Shown here piece by piece: positions 36,599 through 44,794 of a stretch of DNA of 46,247 nucleotides (position 1 is its first letter; each line of letters begins with the position of its first letter). The notes under the pieces were generated by a model. The model searched no databases. It was not told where the DNA came from and saw only the letters and a program-made list of their open reading frames with translations. Origin of the DNA: Planctomycetota bacterium (GTDB lineage: Bacteria; Planctomycetota; Planctomycetia; Planctomycetales; Planctomycetaceae); assembly GCA_027623235.1 (NCBI GenBank), contig JAQBVJ010000054.1, forward strand, positions 1-46,247, read 5' to 3'. Made by a program: the position numbers and the translations under genes.

Positions 36599-36807
36599 TG
36601 GTAAACCCGCATGAAGAATTTCTGCAGCTCGACAAGGCCGGATGTCGTTCGAGGCGTGCCATGCTGAATTGCCAGGTCAAACAAGGCTTCCAGGTGTGCC
36701 GGGTCGTACGACTGAGTCTCGGCCAGTTCCTTCTCACGCTGCCTGGCAAGCAGCGGTCCGGCTTTCTTCCAGTGTTCAACAAAGTCACGGTTGGTGGGAT
36801 CGAGCAT
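36595..36807 (-). CDS. Small protein coupled to a nucleotidyltransferase-like gene
   Basis: A 70-residue protein I do not recognise. It is charged, predicted largely helical, and begins MLDPTNRDFVEHWKKAGPLL. Its TGA overlaps the ATG of the nucleotidyltransferase-like gene (ATGA, 36595-36598), and it starts 19 bases after the PSD1 cytochrome stop. The size and coupling recall the small partner of a toxin-antitoxin pair, but no DNA-binding or HEPN motif is evident. It could equally be an accessory subunit. Confidence 0.65.
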   Translation of the reverse strand: MLDPTNRDFVEHWKKAGPLLARQREKELAETQSYDPAHLEALFDLAIQHGTPRTTSGLVELQKFFMRVYQ

Positions 36808-36826
36808 CGGTGTTCTCGGTGACGAA

Positions 36827-39727
36827 TCAGTCGATGTACAGGAACCGGTTGGAACTCAGCAGTGCCTGGCAGAACACGGCGAGGGCTTCCCGGCGAGCCT
36901 CTTCCGATTTGCGTTTCGGGTTCTGTTCGACGAACAGTTTCTGCTGCTGATCGACGAACTGCTCCGCAGCGGAAATGTCCTCGACGGAGGGCGAGTCGGA
37001 AAACGCCAGTGTCCAGGCGAGCGTGATTCGGTCGCGGATTCCTTCGCCGGCTTCCGCGATGACTCGCGCCGCAAACTTGTCGGAGTACTCCAGAGAAAAA
37101 TCACTGTTCATCAGCATGAGCGACTGCGGAGTCACCGTCGACAGGCTCCGTTTGTCACAGTTGGGACTCATCACGGGCGCGTCGAACGCCTCAAAGACCG
37201 ACAACGTTCTCGATCGGCGGACCTGGATGTAGAGGCTGCGGCGAAACTGCTCGCCCAGAAGATCGATCGCGCTGGTCGGCTTGCGTTCGCCGTCGAGGTT
37301 TTCCTGACCAATGACAATTCGGCCGACTTCGTCTTCCATCACCGGCACCGGTTCGCCGTAGAGCTTCGTGTTGAGCTGACCGCTCGCGGCGAGCACCGCA
37401 TCGCGCAGTGTTTCCGATTCGATTCGGCGAACCGGGTAGCGGGAGTAGAAGTGGTTTTCGGGATCGCCCGGAACCGTCTGTCGCGAAGACTGGCGGTAGA
37501 CCGTTGAGGTCATGATCAGCCGTTGCAGATGCTTGACGCTCCAACCGGAATCGACCAAGTCCGCGGCGAGCCAGTCGAGCAGCGCGGGATGCGTCGGCCG
37601 GTCCCCAAGCACACCGAAATCGCCCGGTGTGTCGACGAGACCTCGCCCAAAGTGGTGGAGCCAGACACGATTCGCGATGACTCGCGCGACGAGCGGGTGC
37701 TGGCCACTCGTCAGACCTTTCGCCCAGGTGAGTCGTCGACCAGTGGTCGCGAGACCGAGGTTGACCGGCGGAATCTCCTCGGCACCCGGCAGGATCGAGA
37801 GGCCCGCGGGAGTGACTTTCTCCTTTGGCTGCTCGTGGTCGCCACGGAGAAAAACAAACGTCTCCGGCACGACTCCAGTGACTTCTGTGGCGCTCCGCAG
37901 GAAACCTTCGACCGGTTTGGTCGCTCGGATTTCAGCAGCTCGATCGGCGAACGCTTTAAGGTCGACGGCCGCTTTGCTTGCGCGAAGTTCCGCTGCTGTC
38001 GCGATGTCGCGTTCAATTTCCGCGGTGGCGTCCGGGTTGAACTGCTTCAGTGTGGCGAGCGTGACCAGGACGCCCGGATGTTTTCCGAGAAGCGATTTCT
38101 GGTCGGGTGACCGCTTATCGGCGGTGGCGGAAATCGCAGCCTCCACAAGACTTCGCGTCTCAGCCGGGATCTTCGCGAGTTCCGCCTGGCGAGTTGCCTC
38201 AACGAAAGACGTTTCTTTTTGCTTCCTCGCTGCGTCGATCTTTCCGGCTCGCTCGTCGCGGCGACGGTCGTAGAGGTACAGCGAGCCGACGCTGATCTTG
38301 TCGACGCTGGGATACTCGGCGAGCAGATCTTTCTGCTCTGGGGTGCGGTCGTTCGCGACGGCTCGGTAGGCCTTGCGCAGCGGCTCGCGGATCTCCTCTG
38401 GGACAAGTTCCAGTTCTTCGTTGAGCGTTCTCGTAATGTACTCATCGGCCTTCGTGGTTCGGTCGGCCTCGACCTGTTTCGCTTCTTCTTCGATCTTTGC
38501 GGCCAGCTCTCGATCGGCATCCGTATAAAGCGTGATCTGGCGGGCTGGCGGAGCTCGCCAGTTTTTCGGGTCGAGGGCCGGTTCGAAGATCGCCCGCAAT
38601 CGATAGTAGTCGCGAGTCGGAATCGGGTCGTACCGATGGTCGTGGCACTGAGCACAGTTCACGGTGAGGCCCAGCAGCGACGTGCCGACAATCTGCAACG
38701 TGTCCGCGACGACCTGGTTTGTTGCGACGGCCTGATCGATTCCGCCAGACGCCGTCCCGTCCGGAGCCATCCGCAGAAAGCCCGTCGCGGTGAGTTTCTC
38801 CTGAGCGTCGGCCGAGAGATTCTTGTACGGCTGCCCGACAAGCTCGTCGCCGGCCAGCTGCTCGACAATGAACTCACTGAACGGTTTGTCGTCGTTGAAC
38901 GATCGCGTGACGTAATCGCGGTACCGCCAGGCGTGAGGCCGGACGCGATCCTCGTCGGTGTAGCCCTCCGAATCGGCGTACCCGGCGACGTCGAGCCAGT
39001 GTCGACCCCAGCGCTCGCCGTAGTGCGGCGACGCGAGCAGTCGATCGATGAGCTTCTCCCAGGCATCATGCGATCGCTCACTGGCGAGGTCGAATTGCGC
39101 GACCTGATCCGGTGTCGGTGCGAGGCCGAGCAGATCGAAGTACGCGCGACGCAGGAGGCGGTTGCGTTCGGCGTCCGGCGCGAAAGCGACACTGGCCGAG
39201 CCACTCTCTTTTGCCTGGGCTTCGCTCCGCGCGAGAATGAAAAAGTCGATCGGCGTTCGGATCCGCGAGTCGTCTTCGACCGACGGGACCGGCGGTCGCA
39301 CGACGGGCTGGAAGGCCCAGTAGTTGCGTTCCTCTTCAGTGAAGATCGGGCCGTCACCGACGGACTCCGGTTCGTCGCGTTTCGTTGGGGCTCCGTCGGC
39401 AATCCATTTTTCGAGGATCGAAATGTGCTGTGAGGAAAGCTGTTTGTCCTCACCCGGCGGCATCTCACCCGAACGAACACGTTGCAGCAGGAGGCTCTCG
39501 CCCCGTTTTCCGGTGTCGATCGCGGCTCCGGATTCTCCTCCGGTCACGATCAGTCGTCGCAACCGCAGATCGAGTCCGCCTTTTTTCTCACCGGCCTCAC
39601 CGTGACACTGGAAGCAGTGGGCTTTGAAGATCGGGCGAATGTCCGCCTCAAACGTGAGCCCGTCCCCAGCGACCGCAGATCGAGCGCAAAGAATCAAAAC
39701 TGCGAACAGAGCGGTTCGACGAGGCAT
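36827..39727 (-). CDS. PSD1/planctomycete cytochrome c protein (DUF1549-DUF1553)
   Basis: A 966-residue secreted protein with signal peptide MPRRTALFAVLILCARSAVA. The N-terminal planctomycete cytochrome c domain has the heme motif CFQCH (Cys38, Cys41, His42) and downstream SGEMPPGEDKQLSS with a likely Met ligand. DUF1549 follows with RRAYFDLLGLAPTPDQVAQF and a second CxxCH in NCAQCHDHRYDPIPTRDYYR. The C-terminal DUF1553 carries ANRVWLHHFGRGLVDTPGDF and SVKHLQRLIMTSTVYRQSSR. A long acidic/Lys-rich helical insert lies between the two DUFs. Electron transfer linked to DUF1501 partners is widely assumed but not demonstrated. It is the first gene of the minus-strand cluster ending at 34584. Confidence 0.93.
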   Translation of the reverse strand: MPRRTALFAVLILCARSAVAGDGLTFEADIRPIFKAHCFQCHGEAGEKKGGLDLRLRRLIVTGGESGAAIDTGKRGESLLLQRVRSGEMPPGEDKQLSSQHISILEKWIADGAPTKRDEPESVGDGPIFTEEERNYWAFQPVVRPPVPSVEDDSRIRTPIDFFILARSEAQAKESGSASVAFAPDAERNRLLRRAYFDLLGLAPTPDQVAQFDLASERSHDAWEKLIDRLLASPHYGERWGRHWLDVAGYADSEGYTDEDRVRPHAWRYRDYVTRSFNDDKPFSEFIVEQLAGDELVGQPYKNLSADAQEKLTATGFLRMAPDGTASGGIDQAVATNQVVADTLQIVGTSLLGLTVNCAQCHDHRYDPIPTRDYYRLRAIFEPALDPKNWRAPPARQITLYTDADRELAAKIEEEAKQVEADRTTKADEYITRTLNEELELVPEEIREPLRKAYRAVANDRTPEQKDLLAEYPSVDKISVGSLYLYDRRRDERAGKIDAARKQKETSFVEATRQAELAKIPAETRSLVEAAISATADKRSPDQKSLLGKHPGVLVTLATLKQFNPDATAEIERDIATAAELRASKAAVDLKAFADRAAEIRATKPVEGFLRSATEVTGVVPETFVFLRGDHEQPKEKVTPAGLSILPGAEEIPPVNLGLATTGRRLTWAKGLTSGQHPLVARVIANRVWLHHFGRGLVDTPGDFGVLGDRPTHPALLDWLAADLVDSGWSVKHLQRLIMTSTVYRQSSRQTVPGDPENHFYSRYPVRRIESETLRDAVLAASGQLNTKLYGEPVPVMEDEVGRIVIGQENLDGERKPTSAIDLLGEQFRRSLYIQVRRSRTLSVFEAFDAPVMSPNCDKRSLSTVTPQSLMLMNSDFSLEYSDKFAARVIAEAGEGIRDRITLAWTLAFSDSPSVEDISAAEQFVDQQQKLFVEQNPKRKSEEARREALAVFCQALLSSNRFLYID

Positions 39728-39817
39728 GGCTCAGGCGGGTGAGGGTGATGAGGCGGGAAGAAACATTCTCACCCGAAGCCCCGCGTGAAGCAACGTGAGG
39801 TGACGCCTGACGGGTCG

Positions 39818-39834
39818 TTTGGCCTTTGGCCAAA
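39818..39834 (-). terminator. Hairpin after the M2 peptidase gene
   Basis: TTTGGCC-TTT-GGCCAAA gives a 7-bp stem with a 3-base loop, 45 bases beyond the M2 peptidase stop and 91 bases before the PSD1 start. There is no T-run, so it may be a weak terminator or mRNA-stabilising hairpin. Confidence 0.35.
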
Positions 39835-39878
39835 TGCGATGCCGACAATATCTCTGCGATCTTCCTGAGGCGGAATGA

Positions 39879-41558
39879 TCATGGACGAAAGTCCTCGGCA
39901 AACGCCTTCGCATTCAGCTTTTCGCCCGTCGCGAACTCGGTGAGGTCGTTCCAGTTTTTTGTGCGGCCGGGGGCGAAGACTTTTTCTTTGAGGAACGCTC
40001 CCACTTTCGGGCTGTTGATGTAGGTGACCTCGCGCGGATCGGCTCCGCCGGCGACGTCGCGGGCGATGGCGTGGTGCAGTTGCGAAGCGAACAGCTCGCC
40101 CATCATGTAGTTGTGGTAGTAAACCGGGGCGACCACGATGTGAATCTTGCTGGCGTAGTCCGGGGCGTTGCGGCCGTCGGGGCGGTGGACCATCTGGTAT
40201 TTCTCGACAAGGTCCCACCACAGCTTGTTGAGGTCCTGCTCCGGCTTTTCGTAGAGACCCTGTTCGAACCGCAGCATCACCTGGCACCAGCGGGAGAAAA
40301 TCAGCAGTTGGTTCCGCAGGACTCGCGCGGCGTCGATGCTGACTTTCGCGTGCTCGGCGGTATCTTTTGAGGCGACTCCCATCGCGCTTTGCCAGCGGCC
40401 GTTTTTGCTGAGCCGACCGAACATCATCGCGATGCCCTCGGTTGTCAGGATGTGCGAGGCATCGCGCAGCAGATACGGCACCGTGTCGGGAATGTTCTTG
40501 CTCGAGTAAACCGCGTGGCCCAGCTCGTGGAGCATCGTCTCCATCCAGCGTTCGCTCGGCACGACGTTGGCGAGTACCCGGACGTCGCCGTCTCGATCGA
40601 TGTCCGTGCAGAAGGCATGAGGACTCTTGCCCGGTTGCTCAAACAGGCTGCTGCGGTCGAGCACGTCGTCGGCCGGCAACCCGACGCCACGATAGAAGAC
40701 TCGGCACAGTTTGATGACGTCCTGCGTTTTGTAGATCGCGTCCAGGTCGGCTCCGAATACGGCCGGCGAGTCCTGAAAGAACGGGTCGTGGTAGTGCCAC
40801 GGCCGCAGGTCCTCGACCTTGACCCCGCAGTGAGCTGCCAGCTTCTCATCGATCTCCGCCTTGGCCAGCCGAAACGGTTCGCGGGTGAGTTCGTCAAGTT
40901 CGTCAAACAGCTTGAGCAATTCCTTCGGATCATGCTCCGAAACGAACAGCTTCATGTGATGGTAGTTGGCAAACCCGAGCTGCCGCGCGGACTCGTTCCG
41001 CAACTTCACGAGCTTGAGCAAATCCTTCTCGACCGCCGCCCCGACTCCCTTGCTGGCCTCCCAGACGGCCTGCCGCCGCTCGGAACTGTCCGACTTGAGC
41101 AGCACATTCCGCACGGCGTTACTGCTGAGTTCCTCATCACCGACCTTCGGCCGGTAAACGTTGAACGCCTTCTCAATCGAATTGGAAAGAGCATTCATCT
41201 CGCGCAGCAGCAGCGGATCGACCTGCTTCTCGAGCATCTGCAGATAGAGCACATCCATCTGCCGCCGCAGAATCGGATCGCTAATCCGAGCCCGCTCCCG
41301 CAGATTTTTCAACTGCTGAAACACGGCCGGATCCGCCAGCAGCGCATCGATCCGGTTCTGCGACTCCGTCTTCTTCTGAAACGCCTCGTCCTCGCCGGTC
41401 GTGCTGGCAACCCACCAGGCGAGGTTACCTTCCTTCTCGAGTGGCTTCAGCTTCTTGACGAAGTCCTCAACAAGTTCCTTCGGTCCCTGGGCGAGAGCAT
41501 TGCCGGCAAACGTGAGGGCAAGAACAATAACGGTCAGAACTCGAGACGCGCTGGCCAT
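39879..41558 (-). CDS. Secreted M2-like zinc metallopeptidase
   Basis: A 559-residue protein with signal peptide MASASRVLTVIVLALTFAGN (ending ALA). The zinc motif HELGH is at residues 344-348 in METMLHELGHAVYSS, with a candidate third ligand Glu374 in HILTTEGIAMMFG. The flanking sequence (LRPWHYHDPFFQD, then the HELGH and TTEG blocks) fits the angiotensin-converting-enzyme-like M2 family better than M3. M2 enzymes release dipeptides from peptide C-termini. The frame is open upstream through an R2 repeat, but the ATG at 41558 starts the signal peptide and has AAGGA before it. It could supply dipeptides to the POT transporter at 22597, which is only a functional guess. Confidence 0.85.
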   Translation of the reverse strand: MASASRVLTVIVLALTFAGNALAQGPKELVEDFVKKLKPLEKEGNLAWWVASTTGEDEAFQKKTESQNRIDALLADPAVFQQLKNLRERARISDPILRRQMDVLYLQMLEKQVDPLLLREMNALSNSIEKAFNVYRPKVGDEELSSNAVRNVLLKSDSSERRQAVWEASKGVGAAVEKDLLKLVKLRNESARQLGFANYHHMKLFVSEHDPKELLKLFDELDELTREPFRLAKAEIDEKLAAHCGVKVEDLRPWHYHDPFFQDSPAVFGADLDAIYKTQDVIKLCRVFYRGVGLPADDVLDRSSLFEQPGKSPHAFCTDIDRDGDVRVLANVVPSERWMETMLHELGHAVYSSKNIPDTVPYLLRDASHILTTEGIAMMFGRLSKNGRWQSAMGVASKDTAEHAKVSIDAARVLRNQLLIFSRWCQVMLRFEQGLYEKPEQDLNKLWWDLVEKYQMVHRPDGRNAPDYASKIHIVVAPVYYHNYMMGELFASQLHHAIARDVAGGADPREVTYINSPKVGAFLKEKVFAPGRTKNWNDLTEFATGEKLNAKAFAEDFRP

Positions 41559-41648
41559 GAGGAATCCTTCATTGAGTTGAGCTTGCCGGTCTGACGCGAA
41601 GATTCGCAAAGAGTCAATTCTTGAATCGGACAGTATTGCGTCAGCCCA

Positions 41649-41731
41649 TTGAAAAAGTAGCGGCGCGGCGCAAGCCGTCCGGTCCAGGCGCGTTGACCAT
41701 GCAAAACCGGGCGGCTTGCGCCGCTCCGCTA
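41649..41731. repeat. Dispersed inverted repeat, family R2, copy 2
   Basis: The arms are nearly perfect here: GTAGCGGCGCGGCGCAAGCC plus G on the left against CGGCTTGCGCCGCTCCGCTA plus C on the right, 20 of 21 positions. The centre includes CCGTCCGGTCC and ATGCAAAACCGGGCGG, shared with copy 1 at 22484. It lies between the Gfo/Idh/MocA stop and the M2 peptidase start. Confidence 0.88.
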
Positions 41732-41768
41732 CCTGAGTTCGACTTTTCAGGCGGCCTGCCAATGCTGG

Positions 41769-43088
41769 TCAAAGCCCCGCCACTTCGAAGCCGTCACGAG
41801 GTGCCTTTCGGATCAGCGCGTTGGCTTCGTCGAGGTTCGTCACCTTCAGATTCTTCGGGTCCCATTCCAGTCGCTGGCCGGGGAATCGGTTGGCGACGAC
41901 TCCCAGCAGCAGGGCCTCGGTCAGCGGACTGCCGTAGCTGAATGGCGAGGTCGTCTTGCCTTTGCCCATGCAGGCGTCGACCCATTCGTGGTAGTGGTTT
42001 CTCGGTTCGAGGTCGAACTTGCGCGGAGAGCGGACTCCTTCGCGGAAGATTTGCGGATCGCCCACGTGAGGCAGCAGCAGGTTGCCGGCCTCGCCAAGAA
42101 ACATCGAACCCTGCTTCGGCAGGATGAGGTCGGGTGGCAGGTTGACGGACTCGATCAGCGGCACGGCGCTTTTGCCGTCGTACCAGGTCCACTTGAGCGT
42201 GTCGGACGTGTACATCGTGCCGGGGAATTCGTATTCGACCTTGTTCGATTCCGGATGGCCCGTTCCCGTCGGTTTGCGGCAGGTCGTCTGAGCCCAGGTC
42301 GGAGCCGTTAATTCCAGCGCGCGGTACGGCGTGTCGAAAATGTGGACGCCCATGTCGCCCAGCGTGCCCGTGCCGAAGTCGATCAGCTTTCGCCACTGAC
42401 CGGGGTGGTAGATTTTCTCAACGTATGGTCGCGCGGCGGCGGTGCCGAGCCACAGATTCCAGTCGAGCGACTCCGGAACTTCGTGCTCGACATCAAACGC
42501 CGGTCCGTCGTATCCCCAGTTCTTGTGCGACCATGCGACGACCGAATGCACTTTGCCGATCTCGCCAACCCGAATCAGCTCAACGGCCTTTCGGTACTGC
42601 AGCGTGGCACTCGCCTGAATGCCCATCTGAGTCACAAGGCCCTTCTTTTCGGAAACGAGCCGCAGCTGACGCGCCTCGAACACCTCATGGGTGAGCGGCT
42701 TCTGGCAGTAGACCGGCTTGCCATGATTGAACGCTGTCATCGCGGCCGGGGCGTGCGTGTGATCCGGCGTCGAGACCACGACCGCGTCGATCGAGTCTCC
42801 CAGGGACGAGATCATCTCGCGGTAGTCGCGAAACAGTTTGGCTTTCGGGTGGAGTTCGCTTTGCTGAGCGAGCGTCTTCGAATCGACATCGCACAGCGCG
42901 GCCACTTCGACACCAGCGTGAGACGCCATCTCAGACAGATCCGATCGACCTTTTCCGCCGACTCCCACGTGGACCGTCCGCAGTTTTTCGTTTGGCGAGA
43001 AAGCTCGCACGGACGAATGCAGGATGCTGAATCCGGCAACGGCGGCGCCGGCCTTGAGGAACTCGCGACGGGGAAGACGATGGCTCAT
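41769..43088 (-). CDS. Tat-exported Gfo/Idh/MocA family oxidoreductase
   Basis: A 439-residue oxidoreductase with a Tat signal (LPRREFLKAGAAVAGFSILH). The Rossmann segment is TVHVGVGGKGRSDLSEMA, followed by IDAVVVSTPDHTHAPAAMTA and the conserved YCQKPLTHE, where Lys in QKP replaces the usual EKP. The C-terminal domain has GTGTLGDMGVHIFDTPYRAL with the candidate catalytic His. Export through Tat implies the cofactor is bound before translocation, as in glucose-fructose oxidoreductase. The ATG at 43088 has AAGGAG upstream. It is divergent from a second Tat-exported family member with 177 bases between. Confidence 0.92.
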   Translation of the reverse strand: MSHRLPRREFLKAGAAVAGFSILHSSVRAFSPNEKLRTVHVGVGGKGRSDLSEMASHAGVEVAALCDVDSKTLAQQSELHPKAKLFRDYREMISSLGDSIDAVVVSTPDHTHAPAAMTAFNHGKPVYCQKPLTHEVFEARQLRLVSEKKGLVTQMGIQASATLQYRKAVELIRVGEIGKVHSVVAWSHKNWGYDGPAFDVEHEVPESLDWNLWLGTAAARPYVEKIYHPGQWRKLIDFGTGTLGDMGVHIFDTPYRALELTAPTWAQTTCRKPTGTGHPESNKVEYEFPGTMYTSDTLKWTWYDGKSAVPLIESVNLPPDLILPKQGSMFLGEAGNLLLPHVGDPQIFREGVRSPRKFDLEPRNHYHEWVDACMGKGKTTSPFSYGSPLTEALLLGVVANRFPGQRLEWDPKNLKVTNLDEANALIRKAPRDGFEVAGL

Positions 43089-43265
43089 GAGTGGCTCCTT
43101 CGCGGCCTGATGACTGGGGAAGCGAAGCCTCAGGATAGACAACGCGACTTTCAGCGGCGAGGACCGGTGCCCGGTTCGTGCGCAGCGATTCGGACGGGTA
43201 TGATTCTCTTCGGGTTTCGACTCGAGGTGGCTTTGGTTTCAGACATCCTCAACAGGAGATGCGAC

Positions 43266-44597
43266 ATGACACGCGAAACGACTCGGCGGCAGTTTCTGAC
43301 GGACTCCTCGAAAGTGGCATCCGTGACGGCGGCGGTCACGGCTCTGGGAGGGGTGCATTCGTTTGCGGCAGGTGCATCGGAAAAAGTTCGGCTGGGAATC
43401 ATCGGCTGCGGCGGGATCATGACGCACCACGTCAAAGGTCTGGTCGAGCGGAAGGAAGAGGTCGAGATCACCTGGCTGTGCGATGTGGACCAGGCTCAGA
43501 TTTCCCGGATGGCTGGCTTCGTTTCGAACAGTTTTCAGAAGAGCGCACCAAAGCGAACTCAGAAGTTCGAAGAAGTCCTCGCCGATAAAAACGTCGATGC
43601 GGTCATCATCGCGACGCCTCACCACTGGCACGCTCCGATCGCTCTGGAAGCGATGGCCGAGGGCAAAGACGTCTACATCGAGAAGCCGATCTCGCACGTC
43701 TACAACGAAGGCCACGCGATTATTGAGGCCTCGAAGAAGCACAGCCGGGTCGTTCAGCAGGGCAGCCAGATGCGGAACAGTGCCGTCACAAAGAAAGCCG
43801 AGAAGCTGCTGAAAGACGGGCTCATCGGTGAGGTGAAAGTCGCCAAAGCCTGGACGGCCGAGACACGCAGCGTGGTCAAGTCGGTGCCGGACAGCGTTGC
43901 TCCGAGCGGCGTGGACTACGACCGCTGGCTGGGTCCCGCGGCAAAGCGGCCGTTCAACAAACACCGTTTTCACAGCACCTGGCGGATGTTTACCGACTAT
44001 GGAAACGGCGAGATCGGCGATGACGGGATCCACGATCTCGACATGGCGTGCTGGGGCCTCGGCGTCGACACCGTGCCGAAAGAGATCACGGCTCGCGGCG
44101 GAAGGATGATGCTCGACGGCCACGCCAGCGACTATCCCGACAACATGGTCGTCTCGTACGAATACCCTGACGGCCGGTTGCTGGTTTACGAAAACTACCC
44201 GTTCACGGCGTACGGCATTCACGGATTCGACAATGGCAACGTCTTCTACGGAACCGACGGCTACATGATCTTCTCGCGGCGAGGTGCCTTCAGCACGTTC
44301 CTCGGGCCGAAGGGGAAACCCGGTCCGACCGAAGGCAAAGACATTCGAGGTCAGCGTGGCTATGCCGAGCACATGGCCGAGTTCCTGAACGCGGTACGGA
44401 CTCGCGATCTCAAGACGAAAGCGCGAGCGGAAGTCGCTCACAAATCCTGCTCGCTGGTCCACTTCGGCGAGATCGCCTTTCGCACGAAAGGCCGTCTGAC
44501 GTTCGACGCGAAGACCGAGCAGTTTGTTGACTGCGACGAGGCGAATGAACTCCTCTCGAAGAAGTACCGCGAGCCCTACGTGCTGCCGTCAGTTTGA
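43266..44597 (+). CDS. Tat-exported Gfo/Idh/MocA family oxidoreductase
   Basis: A 443-residue paralogue of its divergent neighbour. The Tat signal is TTRRQFLTDSSKVASVTAAV; the NAD fold is RLGIIGCGGIMTHHVKGLVE, then VDAVIIATPHHWHAPIALEA and YIEKPISHVYNEGH with the canonical EKP. GNGEIGDDGIHDLDMACWGL carries the likely catalytic residues. Substrates are probably sugars or sugar derivatives in the periplasm. The ATG at 43266 has AGGAG 8 nt upstream. The same frame is open far upstream across the opposite-strand gene, but that part has no coding features. Confidence 0.93.
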   Translation: MTRETTRRQFLTDSSKVASVTAAVTALGGVHSFAAGASEKVRLGIIGCGGIMTHHVKGLVERKEEVEITWLCDVDQAQISRMAGFVSNSFQKSAPKRTQKFEEVLADKNVDAVIIATPHHWHAPIALEAMAEGKDVYIEKPISHVYNEGHAIIEASKKHSRVVQQGSQMRNSAVTKKAEKLLKDGLIGEVKVAKAWTAETRSVVKSVPDSVAPSGVDYDRWLGPAAKRPFNKHRFHSTWRMFTDYGNGEIGDDGIHDLDMACWGLGVDTVPKEITARGGRMMLDGHASDYPDNMVVSYEYPDGRLLVYENYPFTAYGIHGFDNGNVFYGTDGYMIFSRRGAFSTFLGPKGKPGPTEGKDIRGQRGYAEHMAEFLNAVRTRDLKTKARAEVAHKSCSLVHFGEIAFRTKGRLTFDAKTEQFVDCDEANELLSKKYREPYVLPSV

Positions 44598-44697
44598 AGT
44601 GGCATAGGCATCCTGCCCAATGAAGACTCTGTTATCACGGCGGCGGCTGACTACGACCGGGCTCGCTCAACGAGCAGGTCAGACTGGTGCTCATTGA

Positions 44698-44712
44698 CCT
44701 GAGTCGTCTAAG
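44698..44712 (+). repeat. 15-base shared element, copy 2
   Basis: CCTGAGTCGTCTAAG, identical to 22121-22135, lies 82 bases before the sialate O-acetylesterase ATG, followed by a related GCC.GCCACC..TGCC stretch. Confidence 0.5.
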
Positions 44713-44794
44713 GCCGCCACCGTTGCCGCATTCGGTGGCAGCCGACAAACTTCGCGACTCACGTTTCAACTCGATGCCAACCAGAGGTCCCGCC

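Noticed and set aside
38219..39433. 404-residue open frame on the plus strand
   Set aside because: It lies wholly antisense to the PSD1 cytochrome gene and has a skewed, Arg/Val-rich composition typical of shadow frames in GC-rich DNA.
40389..41594. 401-residue open frame on the plus strand
   Set aside because: Antisense shadow of the M2 peptidase gene.
42342..43265. Long plus-strand extension upstream of the oxidoreductase at 43266
   Set aside because: It runs antisense through the real gene at 41769-43088, lacks family features, and a good ribosome binding site and Tat signal start at 43266.
43239..44462. 407-residue open frame on the minus strand
   Set aside because: Antisense shadow of the Tat-exported oxidoreductase at 43266.
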